Shown one piece after another: positions 7,687 to 14,876 of a stretch of DNA of 21,630 bases. Below the pieces are notes generated by a model that did no database searches, was not told the origin of the DNA, and saw nothing but the letters and a program-made list of their open reading frames with translations. Source of the stretch: Bacillota bacterium. GTDB lineage: Bacteria > Bacillota > Clostridia > Christensenellales > UMGS416. The stretch's first letter is position 1, and each line of letters begins with the position of its first letter. The stretch is from positions 1-21,630 of the forward strand of contig JAEYYW010000115.1 of assembly GCA_023428265.1 (NCBI GenBank), given 5' to 3'. A program made the translations under genes and the position numbers.

Positions 7687-9180
7687 ATGAAGGCGGTTAT
7701 TGACACACGCAAAAGGGGCGCGAAAATCGACAGGCATATCTATGGTCATTTCTCCGAACACCTTGGCCGGTGCATCTACGACGGCTACTGGGTCGGGGAG
7801 GATTCCAAGATCCCCAACGTGCGCGGCATTCGCACTGACATTGTGGAGGCGATGAAGGCCATCAAGACCCCCAACATCCGCTGGCCCGGCGGCTGCTTTG
7901 CCGACGATTACCATTGGATGGAGGGCATCGGCCCCAAGGAGCTGCGGCCCCCGATGACCAACGTGCACTGGGGCGGCGTGCTGGAAAACAACCATTTCGG
8001 CACCCATGAATTTATGGACCTCTGCGAGCAGATTGGCTGCGAACCCTACATCTGCGGCAACGTGGGCAGCGGCACGGTGCGCGAGATGCGCGACTGGGTG
8101 GAATACCTCACCGATGACGGCCAGAGCCCCATGGCGCAGCTGCGGCGCAAAAATGGCCGCGACAAGGCCTGGGGCCTGAAGTTCTTCGGCATTGGCAATG
8201 AGAACTGGGGCTGCGGCGGCTTCATGACTGCCGACTATTATGCCAATGAGTACCGCCGTTACGCCGCCTATGTGAAGAATTACTCGGTGATGGGCAAGAT
8301 CGACTGGTGGAAGGCCCCGCCTGTGACCCGCATTGCCGGCGGCGACAACGCGGAGCACTTCGAGTGGACGGAAACACTGATGAAGAACATCCCCCCGATG
8401 CTGATGGGCGGTCTCTCCATCCACTGCTATGTGAAGCCCGGCGAGGAGATGAACGGCACCAATTTCTCCGACCACAGCTGGTATCAGACTGCCAAAAACA
8501 CTTTCGCCAAGGAAGACCTTTACCAGCGCAGCATCAGCATCATGGATTATTATGACCCGGACAAGAAGGTCATTATGGCCGTGGACGAGTGGGGCATCTG
8601 GGTGGACAACGAGCCCGACACGGTGCCCGGCTTCCTCTACCAGCAAAATGCAATGCGTTCGGCGCTCTGTGCGGCATTGATGCTGCACATTTTCCAGAAG
8701 CATGCCGACCGCATCAAGCTGGCCAACTTGGCCCAGACGATCAACGTGCTGCAGGCGATCATCCTGACCGAGGGTGATAAGATGGTCAAGACACCCACCT
8801 ACCATGTGTTTGACCTGTTCCAAGGCCATCAGGATGCCGACTTCGTGCCGGTGCTGTGGTCTGAAGCACCCGAAAAGGTGGAGCTCGACCTGCCCCAGGT
8901 GGACCTGTCCGCGTCAATCGGCGAAGACGGTAAGATCACCGTCACACTGGTGAACATTTCCACCGAGGCCAACGCCGAAGTGGCGTTGGATTTCGCCGGC
9001 AAGAAGCCCATCAAGGCCACCGGCCGCGTGCTGGAGGGCAAGCCCACCGATCACAACACTTTTAACGACCCCGACCGCGTGGCAGCCAAGGCGCTCCAGA
9101 GCGTCGCCATTGAAGCGGGTGAGGTCAAGGTCACGCTGCCGCCCTGCGGCATTGCATCGGTGACGGTGGAGCTGGGATGA
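7687..9180 (+). CDS. GH51 alpha-L-arabinofuranosidase
   Basis: This intracellular enzyme removes arabinofuranosyl side groups from arabinoxylan or arabinan fragments. The 497-residue length fits family GH51. The N-terminal motif 'IDRHIYGHFSEHLGRCIYDG' (about residues 14-33), RWPGGCFADDYHW (65-77), the acid/base in GNEN (Glu172) and the nucleophile in VDEWG (Glu301) are all present at the expected spacing. A C-terminal beta-sandwich ends at the stop. The start ATG 7687 lies 12 bases after an AAAGGAT site, a rather long gap, but no better in-frame start exists. No signal peptide is visible. The stop overlaps the next start (ATGA 9177-9180). With the two xylosidase-type genes upstream it forms a complete set for debranching and depolymerising arabinoxylo-oligosaccharides. 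Confidence 0.97.
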   Translation: MKAVIDTRKRGAKIDRHIYGHFSEHLGRCIYDGYWVGEDSKIPNVRGIRTDIVEAMKAIKTPNIRWPGGCFADDYHWMEGIGPKELRPPMTNVHWGGVLENNHFGTHEFMDLCEQIGCEPYICGNVGSGTVREMRDWVEYLTDDGQSPMAQLRRKNGRDKAWGLKFFGIGNENWGCGGFMTADYYANEYRRYAAYVKNYSVMGKIDWWKAPPVTRIAGGDNAEHFEWTETLMKNIPPMLMGGLSIHCYVKPGEEMNGTNFSDHSWYQTAKNTFAKEDLYQRSISIMDYYDPDKKVIMAVDEWGIWVDNEPDTVPGFLYQQNAMRSALCAALMLHIFQKHADRIKLANLAQTINVLQAIILTEGDKMVKTPTYHVFDLFQGHQDADFVPVLWSEAPEKVELDLPQVDLSASIGEDGKITVTLVNISTEANAEVALDFAGKKPIKATGRVLEGKPTDHNTFNDPDRVAAKALQSVAIEAGEVKVTLPPCGIASVTVELG

Positions 9181-9470
9181 GCAACCCTGATCCATGCCCA
9201 ACCTGCCCGCGCCATTGGGAGATGCCGCCGGGCTATCTGGAAGAGCTGGTGGCTGCCAAGCGCAGCACCGGCCTGGACAATGTGGATGACGCCACGTATC
9301 AGCGGCGGCTGGCCGCCTGCCGCGCCTGCGACGCCTGTGTGGATGGCACGATGTGCATGAAGTGCGGGTGTTTTGTGGAGTTGCGGGCGCTGAGCGCGCT
9401 CCGCACCTGCCCGCACGCCGAAGGCGACCGCTGGGCACTGCTGAATCAAACGGAGGGAGAAACCGCATGA
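9177..9470 (+). CDS. Small cysteine-rich protein, DUF6171-like
   Basis: This 97-residue protein has unknown function. It carries nine cysteines in a zinc-ribbon or metal-cluster-like layout: CPTC at residues 7-10, CRACDAC at 48-54, CMKCGC at 60-65 and Cys78 in TCPH. The pattern 'Y..RL..C..C......C..CGCFV..R......CP....W' is what I recall for the DUF6171 family of Clostridia. Translation is coupled on both sides: the start overlaps the GH51 stop (ATGA) and its own stop overlaps the next start (ATGA 9467-9470). Expression together with the glycosidases is therefore almost certain, although nothing in the sequence links it to sugar breakdown. A metal-binding or redox-sensing role is inference only. 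There is no signal peptide or membrane segment. Confidence 0.8.
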   Translation: MSNPDPCPTCPRHWEMPPGYLEELVAAKRSTGLDNVDDATYQRRLAACRACDACVDGTMCMKCGCFVELRALSALRTCPHAEGDRWALLNQTEGETA

Positions 9471-10639
9471 GCATGAAGCCATTGAAGGATTACAGCCACA
9501 TCCGGGGCATCCACATGGGCTTTGAAAAGGTGGAGGACCCGATGCCGCTCGAGCAGCAGCTGGAATACTGCCAGAAGCTGAACCTGAACTCCAACCGCCT
9601 GTTCACCGATTATATGATCTACGCCAAGGACCCGGAGGGCACCAAAAAGCGCATCCAGGAGACGATCCGCACCAGTTGGAAGTATGGCGTTTCCACGATG
9701 CAGATCCTGTTCGGCGGCAACTCGCTGGACCCGATGATCCTGGAGCCGGAGTTCTGGGCCGAGAAGGGTGACGCCTATGTGCGCGACATGGTGCTGCTGT
9801 TGAAAGACGAGCCTGGGTTGCTCATGTGGGATGTGATGAACGAGCCCTCCTGCAACCTCTGGATGGAGGACGCGCCGGAAGAGGAGAAATCCACCCGCTG
9901 GGCCAAGATCAACGAGTTCCTGCGGCACTATTGCGCGCTGGTCAAAGAGCTGGACCCGGAGGGCTGCATCACGATCGGCCACACCGAGGCCCGCCACCTG
10001 GAGCCCTCGGCCGCGTGGGTGGATGTGCTCTGCTTCCACGATTATCGCGAGACCCGCGCCCGCATCGCCGAAAACTACGACCTGGCTGAGGAAATCGGCC
10101 GCAAATACGGCAAGCCGGTCATCAACTCCGAGACCTGCTGCCTCTGCCGCGCCAACCCATATGACCTGGCCATCCAGACCTGCATGGAGCGCAAAATGGG
10201 CTTCTATGTGTTCTGCCTGATGTCGGAGGGTTTCTGGGGCGAGGTGCACGGGCTCATCTATCGCGACGGCACCATCCGCAACCCCGAGGCCATTGCGGCG
10301 CTGATGGGCTTCTTCGTGAACCGGTCTCCGTCGCGCATCAAGCCCAACCCCAACCGCGAGGGCTATGTCTATAAGGCAATCGAGGGGCTGGAAAAGGCGC
10401 TCACCGATACGCGGGGCCTGTTCAAGAATGTGGACCGCACCTCCGACGAGATCCTGGAAGCTGCCGAATATGCCGCCAACCTGATGGAGGCCAACTACAT
10501 GGTGCCCATGCTGGACCCGCCCACGGCCAAAATTCTCGATTGGCGGGCTCAGCCTGTGGAGCAGCGCGACATCGTGGCGATCCGCAAGTTTGCTTATGAG
10601 CTTGGCAAAACGCTGAAGGAATGGGCGCAGGTGCTCTAA
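9467..10639 (+). CDS. Clan GH-A glycoside hydrolase (GH5-like)
   Basis: This 390-residue protein has the (beta/alpha)8 clan GH-A signature. An acid/base glutamate lies in WDVMNEPS (Glu126) at the end of strand 4, and a likely nucleophile in PVINSE (Glu222) at the end of strand 7. 'HDYRET' (about residues 191-196) provides the usual strand-6 His/Tyr region. The subfamily cannot be decided by eye; GH5-type beta-mannanase, xylanase or glucosidase activities are possible, and it may be an unclassified branch. ATG 9467 is chosen because GGAGGGAG (9452-9459) is seven bases upstream; a second ATG at 9473 is less well spaced, and longer upstream extension is just the overlapping DUF6171 gene in another frame. 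No signal peptide is present. It closes the hemicellulase operon and is followed by a strong terminator. Confidence 0.85.
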   Translation: MSMKPLKDYSHIRGIHMGFEKVEDPMPLEQQLEYCQKLNLNSNRLFTDYMIYAKDPEGTKKRIQETIRTSWKYGVSTMQILFGGNSLDPMILEPEFWAEKGDAYVRDMVLLLKDEPGLLMWDVMNEPSCNLWMEDAPEEEKSTRWAKINEFLRHYCALVKELDPEGCITIGHTEARHLEPSAAWVDVLCFHDYRETRARIAENYDLAEEIGRKYGKPVINSETCCLCRANPYDLAIQTCMERKMGFYVFCLMSEGFWGEVHGLIYRDGTIRNPEAIAALMGFFVNRSPSRIKPNPNREGYVYKAIEGLEKALTDTRGLFKNVDRTSDEILEAAEYAANLMEANYMVPMLDPPTAKILDWRAQPVEQRDIVAIRKFAYELGKTLKEWAQVL

Positions 10640-10654
10640 ACAACCAACTCAAAC

Positions 10655-10688
10655 AAGAACTCCCGGAGCGATCCGGGTGTTCTTTAAT
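10655..10688 (+). terminator. Rho-independent terminator of the hemicellulase operon
   Basis: AAGAAC and CCCGG (10655-10666, with T10661 between) pair with CCGGG and GTTCTT (10673-10684) around an AGCGAT loop. This gives an 11-bp stem interrupted by one T-T mismatch, and a T-rich end (TTCTTTAAT). It begins 16 bases after the stop of the GH-A hydrolase gene. Confidence 0.85.
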
Positions 10689-10702
10689 CCCCAAGTCCCA
10701 CA

Positions 10703-10871
10703 GTAGGGGCCGGGCTTCGCCCCGGCCCGATGAATCTGAATTTCCTCTTAACTATACAGAGCGGGCGGCTCGTGAGCCGCCCCTACAAAGTCATGGATAT
10801 CTACATTTTTTTGGTAGGGGCGGGGTTCCATACCCGCCCCTTAAGCAACCTGGTGGGTTTCATACACCCAC
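10703..10871. repeat. Cluster of GC-rich palindromes (GTAGGGGC family) in convergent intergenic region
   Basis: The 248-base gap between the GH-A gene and the convergent GH95 gene holds several hairpins. Unit a has GGGCCGGG/CCCGGCCC (10707-10714/10721-10728). Unit b has GGGCGGCTC/GAGCCGCCC (10763-10771/10774-10782). Unit c has GGGGCGGG/CCCGCCCC (10817-10824/10833-10840). Units a and c begin with GTAGGGGC (10703 and 10814), while unit b ends with the complementary CCCCTAC (10780-10786), so b lies in the opposite orientation. A smaller hairpin GTGGGT/ACCCAC (10853-10858/10866-10871) follows near the GH95 stop. The layout resembles REP-like intergenic palindromes. No gene is visible here. Confidence 0.75.
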
Positions 10872-10887
10872 TCATATGGCAGTCTAG

Positions 10888-13119
10888 TCAAACCTTATTG
10901 AGTTTCCCATCCAGCACAACCTGCCTGCCTGCTTCGATGGCAACATCCTTGATCAAGTCGCCAACCCTGATCTTGACGGTGCCGCCTGCAGCGGAGCGCA
11001 GCGTGGCCGTTTCCAGTGCGCCGTTTTTCCACTGGATGTCCAGCTCCAACCCGCCCCTGGCCTTGAGGCCGGTCACCTGACCGCTTGCCCACTGCTTTGG
11101 CAGCGCCGGCAGCAGGTGGATCTGGCCGGCGTGGCTTTGCAGCAGCATTTCGGCGATGCCGGCGGTGCCGCCGAAGTTGCCGTCGATCTGGAAGGGCGGG
11201 TGGTTGTCAAACAGGTTTGTGAGCGTAGAGCTCTTGAGCAGCGCCATCACATTTTCATAAGCCTTGGCGCTATCGCCCAGCCTGGCCCACAGGTTGATGA
11301 TCCACGCACGGCTCCAGCCGGTGTGGCCGCCGCCGTTGGCAAGCCGGCGCTCCAGCGTGGTGCGGGCCGCTTTGGCAAGCTCCGGTGTGTTGGCCGTGGA
11401 AATCAGGTTTCCGGGATAGAGAGCGAAGAGGTGGGAGATGTGGCGGTGGCCCGGCTCGGCCTCGTCATAATCGTCCGCCCACTCCATGAGCTGCCCGTGC
11501 TTGCCGATCTCCGGCTGGGGCAGCTTTTCCTTTATCGCCTTGAGTGTTTCCGTCAGTTCGTCGTGGATCCCCAGGATTTCGGCAGCCTCAATGCAGCGGG
11601 CAAAGAGCAGGTGCAGGATCTGGCTGTCCATCGAAGGCCCGGCGCAGAGGCGGCCCTGCTCGCCGCCCGGCAGGATATAAGTGTTTTCCGGTGAAACCGA
11701 CGGGCAGGTAACCAGCCTGCCTTTGCTGTCTTCCACCAGGAAATCGGTGAAGAACTCGGCGGCCTCCCGCATGATGGGGAAGGCTTTCCGGAGGAAAGCC
11801 TGGTCGGGGTTGAATTCATAGTGGTCCCACAAATGCAGGCTCAGCCAGGCGGCGCCCATCGGCCAATAGGTGGCCGGGATATAGATGTCCTGCGGCGCGG
11901 TGTCTGCCCAGATATCGGTGTTATGGTGGGCTGTGAAACCCCGGCAGCCATACATCTCCATGGCGGTTTTGCGGCCCGGCACCCGCATGCGCTCCAGCAA
12001 ATCAAACAGCGGCAGGTGGCACTCGGCCAGGTTGCACACCTCAGCGTGCCAGTAGTTCATTTCGGTGTTGATGTTGATTGTGTATTTGCTGTCCCACGGC
12101 GGCACCATGTCTTTGCACCAGATACCCTGCAAGTTGGCAGGCAATGTGCCGGGTCGGCTGCAGGAGGCCAGCAGATAGCGGCCAAACTGGAAATACAGGT
12201 TCACGAGACCGGGATCATCGGCACCCTGCTTCACCCGTGCCAGGCGTTCGTCGGTGGGTAGCGCGGAAAGGTCTTCCCCCTCCAGCGCAAGCTCTGTGCG
12301 CATGCGGATTGCGCGGTAGTCGCGCACATGCTCATCCAGCAGCGCCGCATATGGCTTTTGGGCAGCCCGCGTGAGCACATCCAGGCACTCCCGTTGGTAT
12401 TCCTTCTGCCGGAACGATGTGACGCAGGCTAGCAGTAGCGTGAGGGCGTCGGCGTTTTCCACCACCAGGTTTTCGCCAACGGCCTTCACCGTGCCGCCAT
12501 CGGCCACGGCGCGGAGCACCGTGCGATACTGCACGGCATTGCCGCCGCCGCAGCTCACATCCATATAGATCGTGTCGTCAGAGAGCCTTCCGGTGCAGTC
12601 CAGAAAACGTCCCCTGCGCAGGTAGGCGTCCAGCGAAACGCTGGCGGGCGTGTCCGCCGTGATCCTGACCACGATCACCTGATCGGCGGCGGTGGAGAAG
12701 TATTCCCGTGTATAAGTCACACCGCCGGCGGTGTAGCGCGTGCGGGCGACGGCGTTGTCCAGGTCAAGCTCTCTGGTGTAGCCAAAAGCTTCGGCATCCT
12801 TATGACCGAAATGCAGATACAGATCGCCCATCGTCTGATAGGGCCGCTGGCTTTCCGGTGTGCCGGAGAGTGACAGCGCCGCGAGGCGCTCCGCTTGGCT
12901 GATTTTGCCCTCAAAGATCATCCGGCGAATCTCATCCAGGTTTGGTTTGGCGTCTTTGTTGTTGCGGTCGATGGGCTCTCCATACCACACGCTGTCTTCG
13001 TTCAGCTGGAGACGTTCCCGTTCCACACCGCCAAACACCATCGCGCCCAGACGGCCATTGCCGATTGGTAGCGCCTCGTTCCAGTCATGGGCCGGGTTTT
13101 TGTACCATAGCTTCATCAT
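10888..13119 (-). CDS. GH95 alpha-L-fucosidase-type glycoside hydrolase
   Basis: This inverting glycosidase of family GH95 typically removes alpha-1,2-L-fucose, and some members remove alpha-L-galactose. From the ATG at 13119 it is 743 residues, normal for the family. That start is preferred because AGGAGAG (13127-13133, minus strand) is seven bases upstream and the protein then begins like other GH95 enzymes (LWYKNPAHDWNEALPIGNG). Longer in-frame starts only read through promoter DNA. Visible family motifs are the catalytic-site asparagines in ININTEMNYW (Asn349, Asn351), the general acid in SPEN (Glu478) and the aspartate in QIDGNFGGTAG (Asp646). No signal peptide is seen, so it is probably cytoplasmic and acts on imported side-chain sugars. 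It lies convergent to the hemicellulase operon and has its own promoter. Confidence 0.94.
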   Translation of the reverse strand: MMKLWYKNPAHDWNEALPIGNGRLGAMVFGGVERERLQLNEDSVWYGEPIDRNNKDAKPNLDEIRRMIFEGKISQAERLAALSLSGTPESQRPYQTMGDLYLHFGHKDAEAFGYTRELDLDNAVARTRYTAGGVTYTREYFSTAADQVIVVRITADTPASVSLDAYLRRGRFLDCTGRLSDDTIYMDVSCGGGNAVQYRTVLRAVADGGTVKAVGENLVVENADALTLLLACVTSFRQKEYQRECLDVLTRAAQKPYAALLDEHVRDYRAIRMRTELALEGEDLSALPTDERLARVKQGADDPGLVNLYFQFGRYLLASCSRPGTLPANLQGIWCKDMVPPWDSKYTININTEMNYWHAEVCNLAECHLPLFDLLERMRVPGRKTAMEMYGCRGFTAHHNTDIWADTAPQDIYIPATYWPMGAAWLSLHLWDHYEFNPDQAFLRKAFPIMREAAEFFTDFLVEDSKGRLVTCPSVSPENTYILPGGEQGRLCAGPSMDSQILHLLFARCIEAAEILGIHDELTETLKAIKEKLPQPEIGKHGQLMEWADDYDEAEPGHRHISHLFALYPGNLISTANTPELAKAARTTLERRLANGGGHTGWSRAWIINLWARLGDSAKAYENVMALLKSSTLTNLFDNHPPFQIDGNFGGTAGIAEMLLQSHAGQIHLLPALPKQWASGQVTGLKARGGLELDIQWKNGALETATLRSAAGGTVKIRVGDLIKDVAIEAGRQVVLDGKLNKV

Positions 13120-13179
13120 GCCGTTTCTCTCCTGTTTTGGTTGGTTTTTGCTGCCCCATGGCGATACAGACACACTACC

Positions 13180-13207
13180 ATTATATAGCCGGTGGGAATG
13201 TTCGCAA
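13180..13207 (-). promoter_or_regulatory. Promoter of the GH95 gene
   Basis: On the minus strand, TTGCGA (13207-13202) is followed after 16 bases by a perfect TATAAT (13185-13180). This places the transcript start roughly 50 bases before the ATG at 13119. Confidence 0.65.
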
Positions 13208-13252
13208 TGCACATTTGCCGCTATCTTCAAGATGTTACTTTGCTTAAACTCT

Positions 13253-13267
13253 TGTGAATCATTCACA
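13253..13267. promoter_or_regulatory. Perfect 15-bp palindrome between divergent genes (candidate operator)
   Basis: TGTGAAT-C-ATTCACA reads the same on both strands. It lies 46 bases upstream of the GH95 -35 box and about 60 bases upstream of the extended -10 of the + strand genes. Exact symmetry around one central base is typical of a dimeric regulator site. Which regulator binds is unknown. Confidence 0.55.
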
Positions 13268-13327
13268 GGGGGCAGTTCAGCACCGGCATGGCTGGAGCTT
13301 CCGGCAGTAGAACCTTGTTTCATCCTG

Positions 13328-13336
13328 TGCTACAAT
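13328..13336 (+). promoter_or_regulatory. Extended -10 promoter for the nucleotide-pool gene cluster
   Basis: TG-C-TACAAT (13328-13336) matches an extended -10 element. No good -35 occurs at 16-18 bases spacing, which extended -10 promoters tolerate. The dUTPase start codon follows 47 bases later. Confidence 0.55.
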
Positions 13337-13383
13337 GTGCTCACCCTAACCGCGATGGATCGTGGGGAAAAGGAGCCTTGAGC

Positions 13384-13758
13384 ATGCGCGACCGTTTATC
13401 CGATATCTTTGACCTGCAGCAGGCGCTCAATGATGACATCAAGCAGCGCCGCAACCTCACCGGCATCAGCCACGAGCAATGGATACAGAAGCACACGCTG
13501 GCGATGCTTTCGGAGATGGCCGAGGTGCTGGACGAAGTAAATTTCAAGTGGTGGAAGAACCCAAAGCCTGTGAATGACAGTGCGTTGAAGGATGAGCTTG
13601 TGGATGTGCTGCATTTCTTCGTGAGCATGTGCCTGGAGGCAGGGATGACGCCGCAGGAGCTCTATGAGCGCTACATTGAGAAGAACAGGGAAAACTTTGA
13701 CCGCCAGGCAGGTGCGTCCCACAAGGCTGGGTATGACGCTTCGGCGATCCGCGACTAG
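13384..13758 (+). CDS. dUTP diphosphatase, dimeric all-alpha type (dUTPase_2/MazG superfamily)
   Basis: This protein is predicted to hydrolyse dUTP to dUMP and pyrophosphate, keeping uracil out of DNA and supplying thymidylate synthesis. The 124-residue all-helical protein carries the superfamily metal-binding pattern. It has Glu44 and Glu47 in SEMAEVLDE followed by NFKWWK, then Glu71 and Asp74 in DELVDVLHFF, the 'E..D..HF' signature of dimeric dUTPases. The tail 'YIEKNRENFDRQ' also fits. The ATG at 13384 follows AAAGGAG (13368-13374) by nine bases; in-frame codons further upstream lie in promoter DNA. It is the first gene of a close-packed trio with a HAD phosphatase and a PRA-PH-type pyrophosphohydrolase. 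Specificity for dUTP rather than another dNTP is inferred from the FKWWK motif and is not certain. Confidence 0.85.
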   Translation: MRDRLSDIFDLQQALNDDIKQRRNLTGISHEQWIQKHTLAMLSEMAEVLDEVNFKWWKNPKPVNDSALKDELVDVLHFFVSMCLEAGMTPQELYERYIEKNRENFDRQAGASHKAGYDASAIRD

Positions 13759-13776
13759 CCAGTGGGGAGGAAGAAT

Positions 13777-14394
13777 TTGTATCAACACATCCTTTGGGAT
13801 TTTGACGGCACGCTGTTTGACACCTACCCTGTGATGGCGGCAGTGTTTGAGCGCATGCTGCGGGAGAGGGGCATTGCGGAACCGCCGGAGGAAATACAGC
13901 GCTACATGAGAGTTTCCATGACCGTGGCGCTCCGGCATTATCGGGAGAAATACGCTCTGGACGCGGCGTTTCTGGATGAATACAAGCACCGCCGGCGGGA
14001 TGCGGAGAAGCAGGCATGCCACCCTTTCCCGGGTGTTGATGCGCTCCTGCGGCATATTTGTGATTCGGGCAGGGCGAACTATCTGTATACGCACCGGAGT
14101 GAGTCTGCCAATGACCTGCTGCAGCGCCACGGCATCGCCGGGCTTTTCGCAGATTTTATCACGTCAGTGCAAAAATTTGCGCGCAAGCCCAGCCCTGATG
14201 CGATCCGTTACCTCATGGGGAAGCACCGGATGGATCAGGACACCGCGGTGATGATCGGTGACCGGGAGCTGGACATCCTGGCGGCAAAGAATGCCGGCAT
14301 TGATGCGATCTTTTTCGGTCTATACGGTGATTGCTGCGCCGCGGCGGATGTTTCGGTCAGCTCTATTGGGGAGCTGGCAGCTTTGCTTGATTAA
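13777..14394 (+). CDS. HAD-superfamily hydrolase (phosphoglycolate phosphatase-like)
   Basis: This 205-residue cytoplasmic phosphatase shows all four HAD motifs. Motif I is WDFDGTLFDT (nucleophile Asp8, acid/base Asp10), motif II is the Thr in YTHRS, motif III is the Lys in RKPSPD, and motif IV is IGDRELD. The cap is the small helical type between motifs I and II, as in Gph/YjjG-like enzymes. The likely start is TTG 13777, six bases after GGAGG (13766-13770). The alternative GTG 13762 would place the ribosome site inside the gene. It starts 18 bases after the dUTPase stop. Context with two nucleotide pyrophosphohydrolases suggests a nucleotidase role on (d)NMPs, but phosphoglycolate or another small phosphate ester cannot be excluded. 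Confidence 0.88.
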   Translation: MYQHILWDFDGTLFDTYPVMAAVFERMLRERGIAEPPEEIQRYMRVSMTVALRHYREKYALDAAFLDEYKHRRRDAEKQACHPFPGVDALLRHICDSGRANYLYTHRSESANDLLQRHGIAGLFADFITSVQKFARKPSPDAIRYLMGKHRMDQDTAVMIGDRELDILAAKNAGIDAIFFGLYGDCCAAADVSVSSIGELAALLD

Positions 14395-14418
14395 ACGGCT
14401 GATATAAAGGATGTTGCG

Positions 14419-14808
14419 ATGGATCAATGTTGGGAAAATGTGAGGGAGTTTCACCGCTGCTTTGATTCGCCTGTAGCGGATCAACCGGCAATGCTGGCGG
14501 AGGATCGTGTGGAAAAGCGGTATCGCTGGATGCTGGAGGAACTGGACGAGTTCAAGGAATCGGCTGATGTCTACGAGCAGGCGGATGCCATGATCGACCT
14601 GATCTACTTTGCGTTGGGCACATTGGTGGAGATGGGCGTGCGCCCGCAGAAGGTGTTTGATGCTGTGCATCAGGCCAATATGGACAAGATCTGGCCTGAT
14701 GGCCTGGTTCATCATGGGCCGGACGGCAAAGTGATCAAGTCTCCCACATGGCGGGATCCCGCGGAGACAGTGCGGGCAATCATCAATAGCCAGATGGAGA
14801 ATCGTTAG
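14419..14808 (+). CDS. PRA-PH/MazG-like nucleotide pyrophosphohydrolase (COG4696-like)
   Basis: This 129-residue all-alpha protein has the metal-binding motif of the family, EELDEF (Glu40, Glu41, Glu44) then DAMIDLIYFALGTLVEMG (Asp56, Asp60). These are followed by 'VHQANMDKIWPDG' and 'DGKVIKSPTW', features I recall from the PRA-PH-like group that includes phage MazZ-type dGTP/dATP pyrophosphohydrolases. It is predicted to cleave a nucleoside triphosphate to the monophosphate and pyrophosphate. AAAGGA (14406-14411) lies seven bases before the ATG. It follows the HAD gene by 24 bases, completing a nucleotide-cleaning operon. It is too short and too divergent to be the HisE of histidine synthesis, and no his genes are nearby. 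The true substrate is unknown. Confidence 0.85.
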   Translation: MDQCWENVREFHRCFDSPVADQPAMLAEDRVEKRYRWMLEELDEFKESADVYEQADAMIDLIYFALGTLVEMGVRPQKVFDAVHQANMDKIWPDGLVHHGPDGKVIKSPTWRDPAETVRAIINSQMENR

Positions 14809-14838
14809 AAAACCTTCACTTTTCAGCGTGCCATTGTG

Positions 14839-14847
14839 TGTTATAAT
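14839..14847 (+). promoter_or_regulatory. Extended -10 promoter of lspA-rluD
   Basis: TG-T-TATAAT (14839-14847) is a consensus extended -10 element with no strong -35. The expected transcript begins about 14854, leaving only some 20 bases before the lspA ATG, including GGAGGA (14865-14870). Confidence 0.7.
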
Positions 14848-14876
14848 ACTGGGTACGAATTTCCGGAGGAAACCTG

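Noticed and set aside
7642..8829. Long minus-strand frame opposite the GH51 gene; similar frames at 1388-2311, 4192-5238, 18086-19003 and 20640-21503
   Set aside because: All are antisense shadows of well-supported genes. Their translations are rich in His, Arg and Gly with no family motifs.
9353..9466. Longer N terminus for the GH-A hydrolase, or a fusion with the cysteine-rich protein
   Set aside because: The upstream extension is in a different frame from the DUF6171-like gene, encodes Arg-rich low-complexity sequence, and bypasses the GGAGGGAG site that fits ATG 9467.
13120..13323. 68-residue N-terminal extension of the GH95 protein
   Set aside because: It would translate the promoter (TTGCGA...TATAAT) and the ribosome site, and adds residues with no likeness to GH95 N termini.
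13384..14808. Prophage remnant, suggested by dUTPase and MazZ-like genes
   Set aside because: No integrase, structural, lysis or replication genes, no attachment-site duplication, and flanking genes are ordinary chromosomal housekeeping genes.
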